Positions 1 through 13,266 of a stretch of 64,000 bases of DNA are shown piece after piece. The position numbers and the translations under genes were made by a program. The notes under the pieces are model-generated. The model did no database searches. It was not told the origin of the DNA and saw nothing but the letters and a program-made list of their open reading frames with translations. The stretch spans positions 13,173,501-13,237,500 of the forward strand of contig NC_068558.1 of assembly GCF_022201045.2 (NCBI RefSeq), read 5' to 3'. The first letter of the stretch is position 1; each line of letters begins with the position of its first letter. Source of the stretch: Citrus sinensis (Eukaryota > Streptophyta > Magnoliopsida > Sapindales > Rutaceae).

Positions 1-603
1 GTGCAACTTAATATTAAAAACTGATCAAAATTTAAATCTATTATTAAAAGACTAAAATTATCCAAAACCAAATACTCGTTCTTCAATCTTCACAATCTGA
101 TTGGCTTATTAAAGCTTTGGTTTCTCAAAGCGTGTAAAGAGAAATACAAGAAGATTACAAAAGCAATGAACTAAAGCTTGTAAATTTTACACCCAATGCT
201 ATTATTTTCTGTCTCTACCACTGTATGAAATGCTTTTAATAACTAATTCATCATAATTTTTCTAGAGAACGTCAAATGCTTCAGAAATTAGCATTTTTTA
301 TCGAAGGTGCAGTGTGTTTTGAGGCTGCATTTAGACCATTTTTAGCCTTAGAGATGGCAATGGATTAGATTAGAGTTGGACTCAGGCTTGGTCAAGTCCT
401 AACCCGAAGGGTCGTGGCCCTTAAAAAATCCAACTCTCCAAACTAAGGCCTGGCCACTATCGGATCAGGGTCAGATGCGCCCCATTTCTTTGTGAAGATT
501 TAAAAAATCTATTAATTATTAATTATTTGTTTTCAGTTGCCCAATGGGCCACCGCCAGTCCACCAATAAACCATAATATTATATAAAATCACCTATTAAT
601 TAA
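1..603. other. AT-rich intergenic DNA
   Basis: No coding signal is visible on either strand. If the gamma-glutamyl hydrolase exon-1 copy that follows (644 upward, minus strand) were a whole gene, its second exon, which begins about 110 bases downstream in the intact gene, should lie near 530. I could not find it here. Confidence 0.6.
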
Positions 604-643
604 TTATTCATTCATTAGAATTGATTGTTTTTTCTTTTTTAAC

Positions 644-1010
644 CTCTAAAAGAACATCTTCGGTTTCGTTATAAATAAGAGTAATAAGACGACCACCGGC
701 GGACTCAATGAACTTAACATAGGATGCAGCGATGTACGACGCATTCGTGGTGTTATTTAATCTCCCCGAAGCGCCATCGCCTGGATGATTAACGTTACCG
801 ATTACCGGGCAGTAATTTAATTTCGAGTCGGGTTCGGGGCACCGAGGGATGGAGAGTGGATAAGCTACTTGCGGCGTCGTATTGTTGTTGTAGCAGTTGT
901 CGTTGGCTCGGTAAGAGAATCTTTGTCTGAGCATCAGTTGAAGAGAATTCTTTCGAGAGAAAGAGAAAAGGACCTTAATCTAAAGATAGTTCCACATATC
1001 GGAGGGAGAT
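644..1010 (-). pseudogene. Orphan exon-1 copy of gamma-glutamyl hydrolase
   Basis: The minus strand encodes a segment closely matching exon 1 of the intact gamma-glutamyl hydrolase at 28963-29376. It shares the HPGDGASGRLNN block, the NASYIAASYVKF block and the exon end after Leu-Glu with a GT donor at 642-643. An ATG at 934 opens the surviving frame. Nucleotide similarity continues beyond that start, to about 1010 (the stretch around 988 matches 29275-29300), with indels. The conserved N-terminal hydrophobic segment is scrambled, and no catalytic Cys or His exon follows. The copy lies about 28 kb from the parent in the same orientation. I read it as a truncated duplicate, not a gene. The remaining exons could in principle lie beyond position 1, although the exon-2 match is missing where it should be. 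Confidence 0.8.
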
Positions 1011-3520
1011 GAGGAACAACGAGAAGGAGCCGAAATGGAGATTTCTTCTTTTTTTTTTTTTTAGGATTTTGAGCGTAAATTCATTCCAATTCGATAAAAA
1101 TGATTACAAAAAATTCCATATTATTTTTGTATGATTATTGGGTGGAATTTATTTCAAAAAAAGGTTTAGAAAGAGAGAGCATAATTAATCTGATATATGA
1201 TATGTTAATTTTTATTTACTAATTTGTTTATTTTAAGAAGATAGACTACATAAAAATAAACAATCTTATTAACGTATAGAAGTCGGTACATATAAAAGTC
1301 GGTTTTGTATTTAAGGAAATTAGATTTGTATATCATTGTGAATCTGTAATTTTAGACAACTTAGGATTTTATCCTTATTAAGGCTTTAGGATTGTACATA
1401 TATATATATATATATATGCAGCAACGTTAATGCAAAAGTAGTGAAGAAGCTTTATTCATCAACTCGGTTATTTATTTTTCAAATCTCTTAAAGAGATTAT
1501 CAGTTGCATTAAACTAAATCGACATAGGATTAATAGGTAATAAGATAATTATTTTTTTTATACGAACTTAACCAGTATAGTCTGGATTTCTTCCATATTG
1601 AAGAACAATAAGAAGATCAAGATTATCTTTATTGGCTTTCTCATCATCGAGCATACTTGAAATTTTCCTAGGATGGCCCTCCAACCACTCGTCTTTTCCT
1701 GAAAAATTCATATTAGAAAATTTATTCGTGAATACATATATTAAGAGAAAAAAAAAACTCAAATGAAGTTGCCCTATTAAAAACCTGCCCAAGGGGTTTT
1801 CATAGTCTTCAAATTAATCAGAAAATATCTCTGCTAGCTTCTGCTGAACTATAATCAAAACACAAAAGGAAGTTGCTTTTGCGAGTTCTTGCGGGTTGGA
1901 TATAACAATATAATGTATATAGTGTGTATATATATATATGTAATGAGGTAGCAGACAGTGCAAGGTGGTTGAATGGGAAAGCTAAAATAATAAATCTTAC
2001 TAATATTGCCAACAAATTATTGAGTGCCAACAACAATAACAATTGATTGAATAACTTTTTGACTCCGGGGGTATAGATTGTCGGCAATCATTAATACAAG
2101 ACAACTAATATCAGTAATAGATCGAATCTTTTCTTTAGCCTTTCTTTCAAAGCATTATTTTCATTTTGAAAATGTGGCCAGCACAGAACTGCCAAAATGT
2201 GGTTGTTCTAGCAAAAGCACTTCTCTGCTTTGTCTTTTTTTATGTTTGAAGAAGTGATTTCGAAAATGTATTCAGGGCTAGCTTTTACTGTATGCACGTG
2301 AAGCGTTTTATTTCTTATAAAGATTTGACAAAGAAACTACAAAATGAACACAAAAGCGTTTTTTCGATAATGCCAAAAGACGGGACTCAGTAGCCAAAAT
2401 TAACTATATTGAAGTAATTAACTGTTGACGAGCTGCATCAGTTGAAGCATATATGCAGCCAATTGGTGAAAAATTCAACTAAGTTTGGAGGGACATCTTT
2501 GTGTATAATAAAAATCTCATATCTTCGTTAACACATCTATGGCTAAAAGATAGCATAATACAGCGTCATAAGACATTTTAGAGTAAACATGCAAGTGCAT
2601 ATATGTACATGGTTATAACTGATGATAGAGTCACTAGGTAAGGCGGTTCAAAGTACAACAAAAGCATTTTGTGGTAGGAATATTACTTGAATTCTCAAAA
2701 ATTTGAAAATCTCCACACTAAAAGAATAATGAAGACAGATAAATTTACAAAGATTTATCTTCTTTTAATAGATTTTGAAAAGAGAAAAAAAGATAAAATA
2801 AAATTTTTCTCCTTGTTAATGTCCAGCCTGTTCGATTTTAGAAAAGACACTTTGTTTAATATTAGTATAATTTTTCTTGTCACAATGCCAAATTTTTTGT
2901 TCAATTTTCAATTTGTTGGGGGTGCCATCATTTTTTTTTCATGTGGACATGTTATTATTTAGTTATATGACTTTATAATTAATTAGACACTGGCTCTATA
3001 TTGAACAATAATTCTTTTAAAATATATGGTATAATAGCTTACTCGTATAAAAAAATAAAATAAAAAAAAGAGCACGCCCATATGAGAGAAGGACTCAATA
3101 TGTAGTTAATAGTAAGTTATCAGAAAAGAAAAAAGAAGCAAGATATAACCATACCCACGAAGGTATATTTACTGACGTTCAAGCTTTTGTTGTACAAAAC
3201 TATAGATGATAATGAAGTTGTTAACATGCTCTTACAGGTAATTGCAGTTGAAGATTCTTCAATCAGAACAGGATAGTTCAACTGGAATGGAGTCTCTCGA
3301 ACATTTCAATATTGTGTCTTCTTAGATTCTTGGATTCGATATCTGTGCTGATATAATGAATATGCGGTAGTGCCTTGAGTAGAGGCATTTCAAGTGGCCA
3401 GAAGAAAAGGCCATCTTATAACTTAAGTTTGCTTATGCTACAACAAGATTGTCCGTTCCATTTCTTCAAGCTTTACAACTCCAATAAATTAATTAACTAA
3501 CTAATGAATTAATAATACAC
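1011..3520. other. Intergenic DNA, no convincing gene
   Basis: AT-rich DNA containing a TA microsatellite near 1398-1418, TATA runs near 1926-1938, and the 3' flank of the PDR gene at the right end. A short possible coding segment at 1565-1770 is listed separately. The longer open frames at 1818-2087 and 2687-2962 have low-complexity translations and no recognisable domain. Confidence 0.5.
1565..1821 (-). CDS. Possible tiny two-exon gene or exon relic, unknown
   Basis: On the minus strand a charged, non-repetitive segment beginning GKDEWLEGHP and ending RNPDYTG before a TAA at 1568 follows a good acceptor (TTTTTCAG, near 1699). An upstream ATG near 1802 with a possible donor (GGCAG/GT near 1787) would give about 49 residues. 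The amino-acid composition looks like real protein, unlike the flanking frames. I recognise no family. It may be the last exon of a decayed gene or chance. Confidence 0.2.
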
Positions 3521-4249
3521 TCATCTCCTTTGGAAGTTCAGCTTTCCAATGAAGTATGCAAAAAGAGAAGCGAATACAATGGGGAAGATTAGAAGCACAA
3601 TACCAACAACTCCTAAAAGATCATGATTAAAGCCGAAGTAATCATCTAAGAAACCAGAAACAGTTTTGGTTTCGCCAAATGCTGATATTTCTTTCTCTAT
3701 GTCTCCATATTGTGAAGATAGCATCCCATTTAGTACCCAAGATGTGGGACACAAGTAATACGCCCATATCCACCACTTTGGAATTTGCTGCAAGAAAGTA
3801 AAAAAAAATCAATCAGCACCGAGCATCTGTATTTTGTAAATTACAGACTTGCTCATAGCTAATGGTAACTTAAACGCTGAATTACTTGAACTTGACATGA
3901 GTAATTAGCATGAAGCAAGACGAAATGGAAGTCCAAAATCTACATCGCAGAATATCCAAACTGAATATTTTATGATTCATGTGTCAGAATTGAAATAAGT
4001 TTGAGACATTTCAGCATCATAATGAATATTTTGATGGTAACAATAGTTGTTGGTTGCTTTGTGGCAGCTTCATAGCCTGAACAAGAGCTAGTAGTCGGAA
4101 GAGATTTGTATATTTGGCAATGAAAGCAAGAGCCAAGTTGGCCATTCTATCACTGTGTGTTCATAAATTTTGACGGAAGGAAGAATCAATGTCGAGGCTC
4201 AGAAGATAAATGGAGACGGATCTTACATAATGAATGCCAATAAGTCCTT

Positions 4250-4281
<32 letters not shown>

Positions 4282-7200
4282 TCTTTTTGTGGGTTTCCTG
4301 TCAAAGATCAAGAATCATAATCAAAGTTTGTTGCATTTGAACAAGATATAGGAACTTACTCGTTTTGTTATGCTGTACCCGCAAAACAGATTAAGCATCG
4401 AGTAAGAAGATGAAGCCAAAATAGAAGCCAGTTGAACATTTGGTGTCAATGATACCATCAGCATTCCCATGTAGTTGAAGTATAGAAGATTGCAGAACGT
4501 GCCGTAAAGTGACCAGAATATCTTATATGCAGACCAATAATAACCGATCATAGGATATGTGATGATCACATAAATAACTGCTTGAATGAACAAGTAGGGA
4601 ACCTCAACAAGCACCTGCAATTACACAATCTCAGTAACTTGAAGAAAAAGTAAAAGAGTTATGTTGACAAGCTAATGCATTTTTGCAAAGTAAATTAGAA
4701 CCTGTGCAAATGAATATGCCCATGGGGAGTACATTCCTGCAAATCTTTCTCGGTATAGGACTGTTCGCTCTGTTGCAACAAGCGGTACAACTGACGAGCA
4801 GTTGTTTATGCCAAAAAAGATTGCTGCCGAGTACATTGCACCAAAGATATTGAACACTTCTTGCTGGGTTTTTCTGGGGAAAAAAAGAAAAAGAAAAAAA
4901 AAGAAACACATTGTCATTTCGAAGGGCTTTTTTGCTTGCAAAAGTGCGACAAGATTAATTCAAGCTCATTTTCAAAGTAATGAGATAACATCAGTAAGAT
5001 TGGATTGACTCACATTTTCTTTCCTTGCTGCCAAAACAGTATACCATACAGCAAAGACATAGCACACGTAAAAACAATGCGTCTCAAGTTGTATGAAGGA
5101 TTTCTCCAATAAGATAAGTTCTGTTTCCACAGGCATGCTTTAAACTGCTCCCAACCATTTTGAGGAAAATGGGTAGGAAAGTGCAAGTCCTTTGAACCAG
5201 GAGATGGTGAACTCAATTGCTTTACCAGTTCCTTGTTATCCCTAAAGTCAGAAAGGTGAAAGAGTAATTTATAAGCTAAACACTGGAATCTGATTATTTG
5301 AAGGGCATCCGGAGATTTTTACTCACTGGTACAAGGGCGATTCCCTATAGATTTGCGCAAAATCAACACCAAGCTCAGTCTCTATAGAGCTAGAAGAAAC
5401 CTCTAGCATCCATGTTGCTGGATTATAATTGTCCTTAATCTTCAATACCCCGGGGATACTCTATTGCAAGAATTAAAAGGAAGTAAAATCAGGATCAATG
5501 ATTTTAGTTTGTAAAAGGGAAAGATGAATATTTTGAACTTCTACTGCCAAATTTGTACAATAATAAACTGACCTGAAAGTAATCGATAACTTTACATGAA
5601 TGCTGACCTAGTGGCCCAGAATAGATGATGCGTCCTCCGTTCTTCATTAGAATTAACTGCATTGATATCAAGGTGTATTAGAATTGTTGTTAAATGGTAT
5701 AAAACTGTGATCACGCACATACCATTCAATTTTCTTTTTAAAATTTTCATCAGATAGATACTTGGTGACCAAAGTCTTACATCATCAAATGCTTCAAAGA
5801 TATCGATGCTTGGTTGGTGGATGGTGCAAACGACTGTTCTTCCTGTTTCAACAACGTTCTTCACTGCTCTCATAACAATTGCAGCTGCTCTAGCATCCAA
5901 ACCTGAAGTGGGTTCATCCATAAAGATGATGGAAGGGTTGGCAACAAGCTCCACAGCTATAGTTAGCCTCTTGCGTTGCTCAGTTGATAATCCACTCACT
6001 CCTGGCAAACCCACTAGTGAATATTTAATTCCGTCAAGCTCAATAGTTTGAAGGACTTCATTAACAAATTCCTGAGGGAAGGTCAATAAAAATAATTCAG
6101 TTTATTCAATCAAAATGATTAATCCAAGAGCAAACATTCAGTCAAGCCCAAGAAGAAACATACAGCTTTAGTTTTTAAATCAATCTCAGGTGAAAGTCGC
6201 AGCCAAGCAGAAAATATTACTGATTCTTCAACTGTAATATTAGGAGAATGGATGTCGTTTTGCTCGCAATAACCTGATATCCTGGCAAATGTGTGTTGAA
6301 CCTTGGGGTACCCACCAATTCTTATATCTCCTTCAATAATACCACCCGTTTTTCTTCCCGAGAGAACATCCATCAGAGTTGTTTTCCCAGCTCCACTAAC
6401 ACCCATCAATGCTGTAAGAATGCCAGGCCTAAATGTACCGGTAATATCAGACAGAAGCTGAAGCTTTTTCTGATTGAAACCTCTCTTTTTCATTGCCTGT
6501 GATGAAAATAATAACATAATTAATTAACCAACCATGTCAGCTCGTATATATTGCTTCCTACACTTCAGCATTAGTTATATGATTACCGAAGGGGTGTCTA
6601 CATAGTACTGCACATCCTCAAATGTTAATGTCAGGGGCTCAAAGGGTAGAACCATCTTTCCTACTTCATCAATGAGTGAGACCCGTGAGAAAATGTACAA
6701 AAGAACTCATTATCGACATGGATGGAAAAATAGAAACAAACTAATGGTTGCTCACCCCTTTTTGGTCCTGCAGTAGTTTTTAGAGGAGCATCAATATGTT
6801 TCTTGTCTCTGTCTGAGCCACTGCTGCCATCTTTCTGATCTTGTAGTTTTGAGTATTTTTCGTAAGCAATTATGGTGCGGGACTTTCCTGGAGCTGAATA
6901 TAGATCAATTTTTCAGTTGACAATTAACACTATGACAAGTGATTCTAAAGAGTTGAGTAAACAGTGAAAGGAAAACTCACATTTCAAGAAAGTCAAAGCC
7001 AAGGTAAAAACAACGTTGAAAAGCACCGTGAAACCAATCAAAGCAGCAATTGATATCCAGTAGAAAGAACTATCAAAGTTCAATCCACGGCTTTCCAGTG
7101 TTTGCCTCCCGACAGTCGTGTTTCCAGATGTTATCTGTGAATTAAGCAACTTTTCATTTTTGTTTGGATAGTACGACGAGACAGTTATTATCTATCTGTT

Positions 7201-10200
7201 CAGTATTAAATTATTACCTTTTCCCAGCGAGGAGCAAGAAATTCGTTAACAGTCAGGCCTATCTCCCCATATGTCAGAGGGCAGACCCAAAATCCCCACT
7301 TAAGCCAAGAAGGCATGGATTCTGCAATCACAAACCAGTAAGTGCAATTGCTGTATGATTATTTATTAACATGGATACAGATGGGGCTTTGAGAAATCTT
7401 ACTTTTGGGGATAATAAAGCCTCCAAATAACAAAAGCATTAATATAGCCATAGTGCCAATCATCAAAGAAACAGCCACAGTTCGGAAGAGTGAGGCAATA
7501 GCACGAAATAAGGATATTGATGTTAGGTGCACGGTGAATAAGAGAAGGAATTGGCGAAAGAACCTGAGAAATGCAACATAGTTATGCTTGTTGAAGAAGA
7601 AAACTATGCACACATAAGCAAGATTTTATACGTGCTTAACAAGAAACAATTTTGGTACTTCTCAGTTGAACTTTTAGAACGTTAGTATTTATCTCTGAAG
7701 CCTAAAGTTGTTATTTTTTATCCCAAGAAGCTTTAAATAAGTATGTACATAAGTCTCACCTTCCAACCTCAGGGCTGTAACCAATAACGTAGTAGGTAAG
7801 GGAGGTCCAAACAAATGATTCTAGAAGTGAAAGTGGAACTTTTAGAATAGAAGCTGGAATAGCATAAGCCCAAGCGGGATAAAAACATAAGTCTCTCTGT
7901 TTGTAGAAAACTGCAAGTCTTGAGGCTGTCATGTTCAATTCTGGAAACCCGTTTACGATGAGTATCATCAGTGCATAGAACAGAGCACCCAGGTATGCAT
8001 TTGCATGAAGGACATCAACAGCCAATTGTGAGCGCAAAAATACAGTCATTGTTATTGAAGCTATGATGACCAACTGCAGCAACAAAGAATCCAAAATTGC
8101 ATTTACATAAAAAGGTATATTGCCGTCATGTGAATTGAACCATTTAAACATAGAGGAAGCTACCTGTGTGGATTTGAACACGTATATGAAAGAATTTCTC
8201 TTCATTAAAAGGAATTCCCTTGTTGCGCAAGCTTTAAGCAGTTCCCATTTAGTTAATGAGTACTTTTTAAAAGATAGAGCCTTCTTGTGACTTTCAGACT
8301 TATTAAATGAATGTGCAAGCTCCTCCTCTAGCTTCAGGCCAAGATGAGAAGTTTTAAACTTTGTAATGAACTGGTCCATAGAAACATAACTATACGGATG
8401 GTCTTTGCTGTGCCAATATTGTTCTTGATCTTTTCGAGATATAACCTGAAATAATATAAATTAGCAACACAATTCTCATTCATAGAATTATACAAGTGAG
8501 ACAAATATGGAACGTTTCAACCTACCTCCTGAAGGAAGTCAGCAACGCCTTTTCTTTCCGGGCACCTAAAACCACAATCCTCAAAGAATTTGCAAATATA
8601 AGACCGTGGCCCATGATACACAATCTTTCCTTCTGCCATTAGCATAACATCATCAAAGAGATCAAAGGTCTCTGGTGCTGGCTGAAGTAGTGAGATCAAT
8701 GCAGTTGCATCAGTAATATGCACCAAATGCTTTAGAAAGGAGACAATCTGGAAAGTTGTGGAACTGTCTAAGCCATTTGAAATCTCATCCATGAATAGTG
8801 CTCTAGTTGGCCCTACAATCAGCTCCCCTGCATAACACGACCAGCGTAAGAACTGATAGTCTTTTGAACCTAATACAGTTCATATAACAAGATTTATCAA
8901 CCCACATCAGTACACTACCAGTAGTTAACCGTTTCTTTTGACCCCCTGAGACACCTCTTCTCATGGGATCTCCAACGATTGTGTCAGCACAGATATCAAG
9001 TCCAAGAATCTGCCGAAAAAATTACAATGCAAAATTATATCTCATCAAAGTGCCGAGGTAGAAGCAAGATTTAGTCATGTGGAAGAGATTTGATGAAGTA
9101 CCTTCAAAATATAGTCTGTTTGAAGGTTCTTCTCCAGTCCTTCAACAGATATTGCCTGTCATAAAAAATGCTGGTCTGAGTTATGCACTGCCAGACAGTC
9201 AGTTTTCGATACCTAGCATGATATAGAAGTATAAAGATGCTGTAGAAGTACTTCCTAGAGGAATCAAATTGAGCGGCCTAGTGAAGATATAATATAATTC
9301 AGAAATGTTATTTATGTACCTTCATGTAAGCATCTACATCAGGGTCTGGAAAAATCCCTGCCAGCTTCTCTAGTTTAATGACTTCCTTCATGCTGTCTTC
9401 AAGCTCAAACAAAATATTACTCAATTTGTAACGATTTTAGAGCATGGTATGGCAAGCAATAAATATAGAGAAATCACCATTTTTTTGTGACCAAAGTGTG
9501 CTTACCAGCTCGATGTCCTGTACCCTGACAACGTGCAGAGAAATCAATTGTTTCCCTCACTGTCATCTCAGCAATATGCAGATCATATTGGCTTATATAA
9601 GCTGATGTTTTTTGAGGAACAAATTCGTCCAGTCTGTATCCGTTATAAGACACTTCCCCTGAAACCTGTAAAAGAGGAATAAAAATCCTTAGGGGAGAGG
9701 AAAAAAAAAATGAAACTTAAGATGCAAGTAAATCCAGAGAATATAGAGAATGATGCACAAAATTAACTGAGTCATGAAACCTTAAGAGAATGACTTAGTT
9801 TTCCAGAGAGTGCTGATAACAATGTGGTTTTGCCACACCCTGGATGTCCAAGCAATAATGTCATCCTGCAATGAGCAAGAGCAAAGTAAGCAAACATATA
9901 ACGCACAAAAATTTTAGAGGATTGAAAGACGTTAAAAGTCTCAGAATTTAAGATTCTACCTTCCAGGCTTAATAATGCCATTGACATCTTTTAAAATTTT
10001 GATCTTTGCTTCTTGCTTTGAACCGAACAGACTGGGGAAACCCTGTTACAAACATAAATAACTTGACAGTCAAGCTAGCTATTTAGACTGTGCCTGTAAG
10101 TCAGGGAAGTTAATCAATACATAGGTATTTACAGAAAGCGCGCTCTTGGTTGTGTTCCAAAGAGTGGGAAGAGGCTTCCCATGAACGACTTCACATTCTG

Positions 10201-10784
10201 CTTCAACACCAAGATTCTTATATCTCACTTCTACAGTAGGCAACTGTACACCAACTCTGTAAAACACAATACATTACAAACTAGTGTGATAACCTATATG
10301 TACATCTAACTTATATGTATAGGTATTCGGAGAGATTTGTTGCACGAGATTAGAAAGAGAGTTGATAGGTACATGCATATAGAAGTGGAAACAAAAAGGT
10401 TAAATATAATATGTATATACATGTATACCTGTCAAATCTCTTTCTGATCTTGTGCAGCAATCTCAGGTTATCATTTTCAATGTGTTTGATGAGCTTCTCA
10501 ATGAACAAGTGCCGCTCCTCAGCTCCAAGTTTGGTGATATCAACGAGTCGTTTGCCATCTTTGTCATCAAACAAAGCTGTAGTAACCCTTTCAAAAGTTG
10601 GCAATCTGTCAACAGCTGCCCATTGCGGGTCACATTCTTCATCATCTTCATCTTCATCATTGTCATGTATGGCACCACGAAAACTTGAGGCGAAACTTCT
10701 AAATGAGGATCTTATGCTTCTGCCAATCTCAGCTAACTCAATTCTCAGCGACTCAATTTCATCGGCACCTGCCAATTGAGCCAT
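3521..10784 (-). CDS. Full-size ABCG (PDR) transporter, PDR3-like
   Basis: ATP-driven exporter of the plant pleiotropic drug resistance family, at the plasma membrane by family knowledge. I join 24 exons: 10784-10429, 10256-10133, 10042-9960, 9865-9781, 9665-9506, 9396-9320, 9155-9102, 9009-8919, 8827-8526, 8445-8164, 8073-7760, 7563-7403, 7321-7218, 7134-6981, 6893-6756, 6660-6587, 6496-6164, 6071-5781, 5656-5573, 5460-5327, 5241-5014, 4873-4702, 4614-4360, 3787-3521. These total 4323 nt, 1440 residues, with every phase closing. The order is NBD-TMD-NBD-TMD. NBD1 has Walker [10 protein letters not shown] (about 194-202), signature VSGGQKKR (about 333) and Walker B FMDE (about 355). NBD2 has Walker [10 protein letters not shown] (about 885), signature [11 protein letters not shown] (about 989) and [10 protein letters not shown]. 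The first ATG begins MAQLAG; an in-frame TTG lies 9 nt upstream. The N-terminus resembles tobacco PDR3 from memory; substrate unknown. Confidence 0.95.
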
Positions 10785-12414
10785 TGTCAACAACTCTTGT
10801 CTATCAGTATTCTATACATGCACGTATAAAAGATGGATATACATATAGTCTAACAAGTTGATGAGTCAATGCAATGCGTCAGAAATTAATGCCAGGGCAT
10901 GCTGTTAAACATGCATGATATATTCTGATGAAGTGGAGAGTTTTAAAGTGATTAGAGATGTTCGATTCCTTTCACATCATTATTAAAAGTTAATTTCAGT
11001 TTATCGTTAAATAAATTGAATACCTACCGTATCACCAGCGTTGAAGACATACATGGAGAGTTTTAAATTCTATTTTTTAAGATAATAAAAATTAATATTG
11101 AACAAAATGAAACGTTGAATTTTTTTTCTTTTTAGAAACTCGAATTTCATTAAAGAATCAAGAAAATATTACGAGACTGCACTGCGCATTCTTCATCATT
11201 AGACAAGAGTTTAATTAAAATATTAAGCTTACAACCAGAGTAAACGATGATTCCGTTGGCTTCATTAGACAATATTATAATTAACTCAGGGACATATACT
11301 AACAGGGACATTAAATATTTATTTATAATTAAACTAAATTCACCGGTTTATAGATAAAATATTGTGCAAGTTTTTCAACTTCCTATCTGGGACATAACAA
11401 ACACAGCATGATCAGCATCGTCGGAGTTGGTATGTCATGTCATTCAAAAATGAAAAGCTTTGTCAAACTCAAACATGCTGGTTTATACGTATAAATTAAT
11501 TGAAAATAAATGGAGAATTCTGAAATGCTCCGCAATTACATTTTTTAATATTACTTCTCACATTATTAAAATGCAAATTAATTAAAGCAGCATGATTCAT
11601 TCAATGAAGCTAATAACTACCCATGAGTTGCATCCAATAATTTATGTATAAATTATTTTAAAATAAAATGAGAAAATTTTAAATGCTCCACAATTACATT
11701 TTTATTATCACTTTTCGGAGATCAATACCGTAATAGACATAAATATTATAAATTATACATAGAAATAGTATATGTAAAGTACAACTAGTAAATTTATGCA
11801 CGATTATTAATTATTTAAAAAGTTAACATTGTTTCTAAGGAATTTGAGTGCAAAATATTTTATTCATTTACGAAATATTTTCTTTAATTAAACAAAAAAT
11901 TATACTAAAAAAAGTAGAATAATTTTATTGAATTGGTTACCATAAATTCTATATTTATTCTAGGACATTTGTATACTTTTTTTTCCTATTTTCTATGATG
12001 GTATCTATTCATTACACATGTTCATTAAGCGCAATTATTTATCTTGATGTGGTTCAAGTAAAAACAAAATAAAAAAATATATTCTTATATTACTAGACAC
12101 AAATATGATATATCAATAAAATTATATCTAATTTGAGTATTATGCATATTTTATGTAGTTTCAAACTTTTTACTTGTATTTGGATGCCATTTAGGGTTAT
12201 TGTTGAGGAAGTGTAGAAAGACGCAAAATAACCTCATCTTCCAACAACTATGAAAGATATTAAAAAAATTTCAATCCAATTTTGAGCATAAATTTCATCC
12301 TTAATAAAACATCACATGTATTACACAAATGCAAAACTAACATTATTCAATTTAAATTAAAAAAATCAATAAATATATAAGGTAATAAACTTTCTTTTTT
12401 ACGGTAACTCTTAT
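10785..12414. other. PDR upstream region, AT-rich intergenic
   Basis: The 5' flank of the PDR gene, with no coding signal on either strand. Two stretches (about 11504-11560 and 11656-11715, both running through 'aaatgctccncaattacattttt') are short diverged repeats of one another. No clear TATA box could be assigned. Confidence 0.5.
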
Positions 12415-13022
12415 ATTAGTTTACTTATTTTGCCTTTTAATCATAAGTTTTAGGCATAGTCTACAAACTTTATGTTTTATTTTGCATTTAATATTGATTT
12501 ACTTGTTTTATGTTATATTTGTAAATTTTTGTTTTGTTTATCAGTAATATATCAATTTACCAGTTTTATAGTAGTTTACTTATTTGACCTTCATTTTACA
12601 AGTCTTGTGTTTTATTTCTAAAATTTATGTTTTATTTTATAGTTAGTGTTGATTTACTAGTTTTATGTTATATTTATAAGTTTTTGTTTTGTTTACCAGT
12701 AATACATCAATTTACCAATTTTATAGTAATTTACTTATTTTACCTTCTTTTTACAAGTCTTGTCTTTTATTTCCAAAATTTATGTTATATTTTACAATCA
12801 GGGTTGATTCACTAGCTTTATGTTATATTTACAAGTTTTAGTTTTGTTTACTAATAGTATATCAGTTTACCAGTTTTATAGCAATTTACTTATTTTACCT
12901 TCCTTTTATAAGTCTTATGTTTTATTTCTAAAATTTATGTTATATTTTACCATTAGTGTTGATTTATTAGCTTTATGTTATATTTACAAGTTTTAGTTTT
13001 GTTTACTAATAGTACATCAGTT
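12415..13022. repeat. 155-bp tandem repeat, about 3.9 copies
   Basis: The phrase tgttatattt followed by 'aagttt(t)tgttttgttta' recurs at 12511, 12666, 12821 and 12976, exactly 155 bases apart each time. The sequence between repeats aligns throughout (for example 'tttacttattttacctt' and 'gtgttgatttactag'). The first unit is partial and starts near 12415. The array ends where a foldback sequence begins. Copies differ by scattered substitutions, so the array is not very recent. Confidence 0.85.
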
Positions 13023-13032
13023 TAAAGTCTGA

Positions 13033-13106
13033 GAAAACTTTAAAACCGCATGGTTTTAAAGGCTTACAGTTTTAAGCCTTTTAAACTATGCGATTTTAAA
13101 GTTTTC
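13033..13106. repeat. Foldback (about 34-bp arms, 6-base loop)
   Basis: The left arm begins GAAAACTTTAAAACCGCATG and the right arm ends with its near-perfect reverse complement, finishing at 13106. There are only a few mismatches over about 34 bases. It abuts the 155-bp tandem array. It could be a tiny foldback element or a palindromic boundary of the array. Confidence 0.8.
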
Positions 13107-13142
13107 CTAAATTTTCCCGCACTTTAAAATCTTATACTAGAA

Positions 13143-13146
<4 letters not shown>

Positions 13147-13225
<79 letters not shown>
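13147..13225. repeat. Compound CT / AT microsatellite
   Basis: About 18 CT units (13147-13183) run directly into about 20 TA units (13184-13225). Likely length-variable. Confidence 0.95.
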
Positions 13226-13227
<2 letters not shown>

Positions 13228-13266
13228 TGGCTTCGCAACAAAACCTTTTTAGTTAAATGCTATTAG

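Noticed and set aside
2687..2962. 91-codon plus-strand open frame
   Set aside because: Translation is Phe/Lys/Ile-rich low complexity from AT-rich DNA, with no domain, splice context or homology seen.
10452..10779. Plus-strand open frames opposite PDR exon 1
   Set aside because: Shadows of the coding exon; Ser-rich reading of acidic codons.
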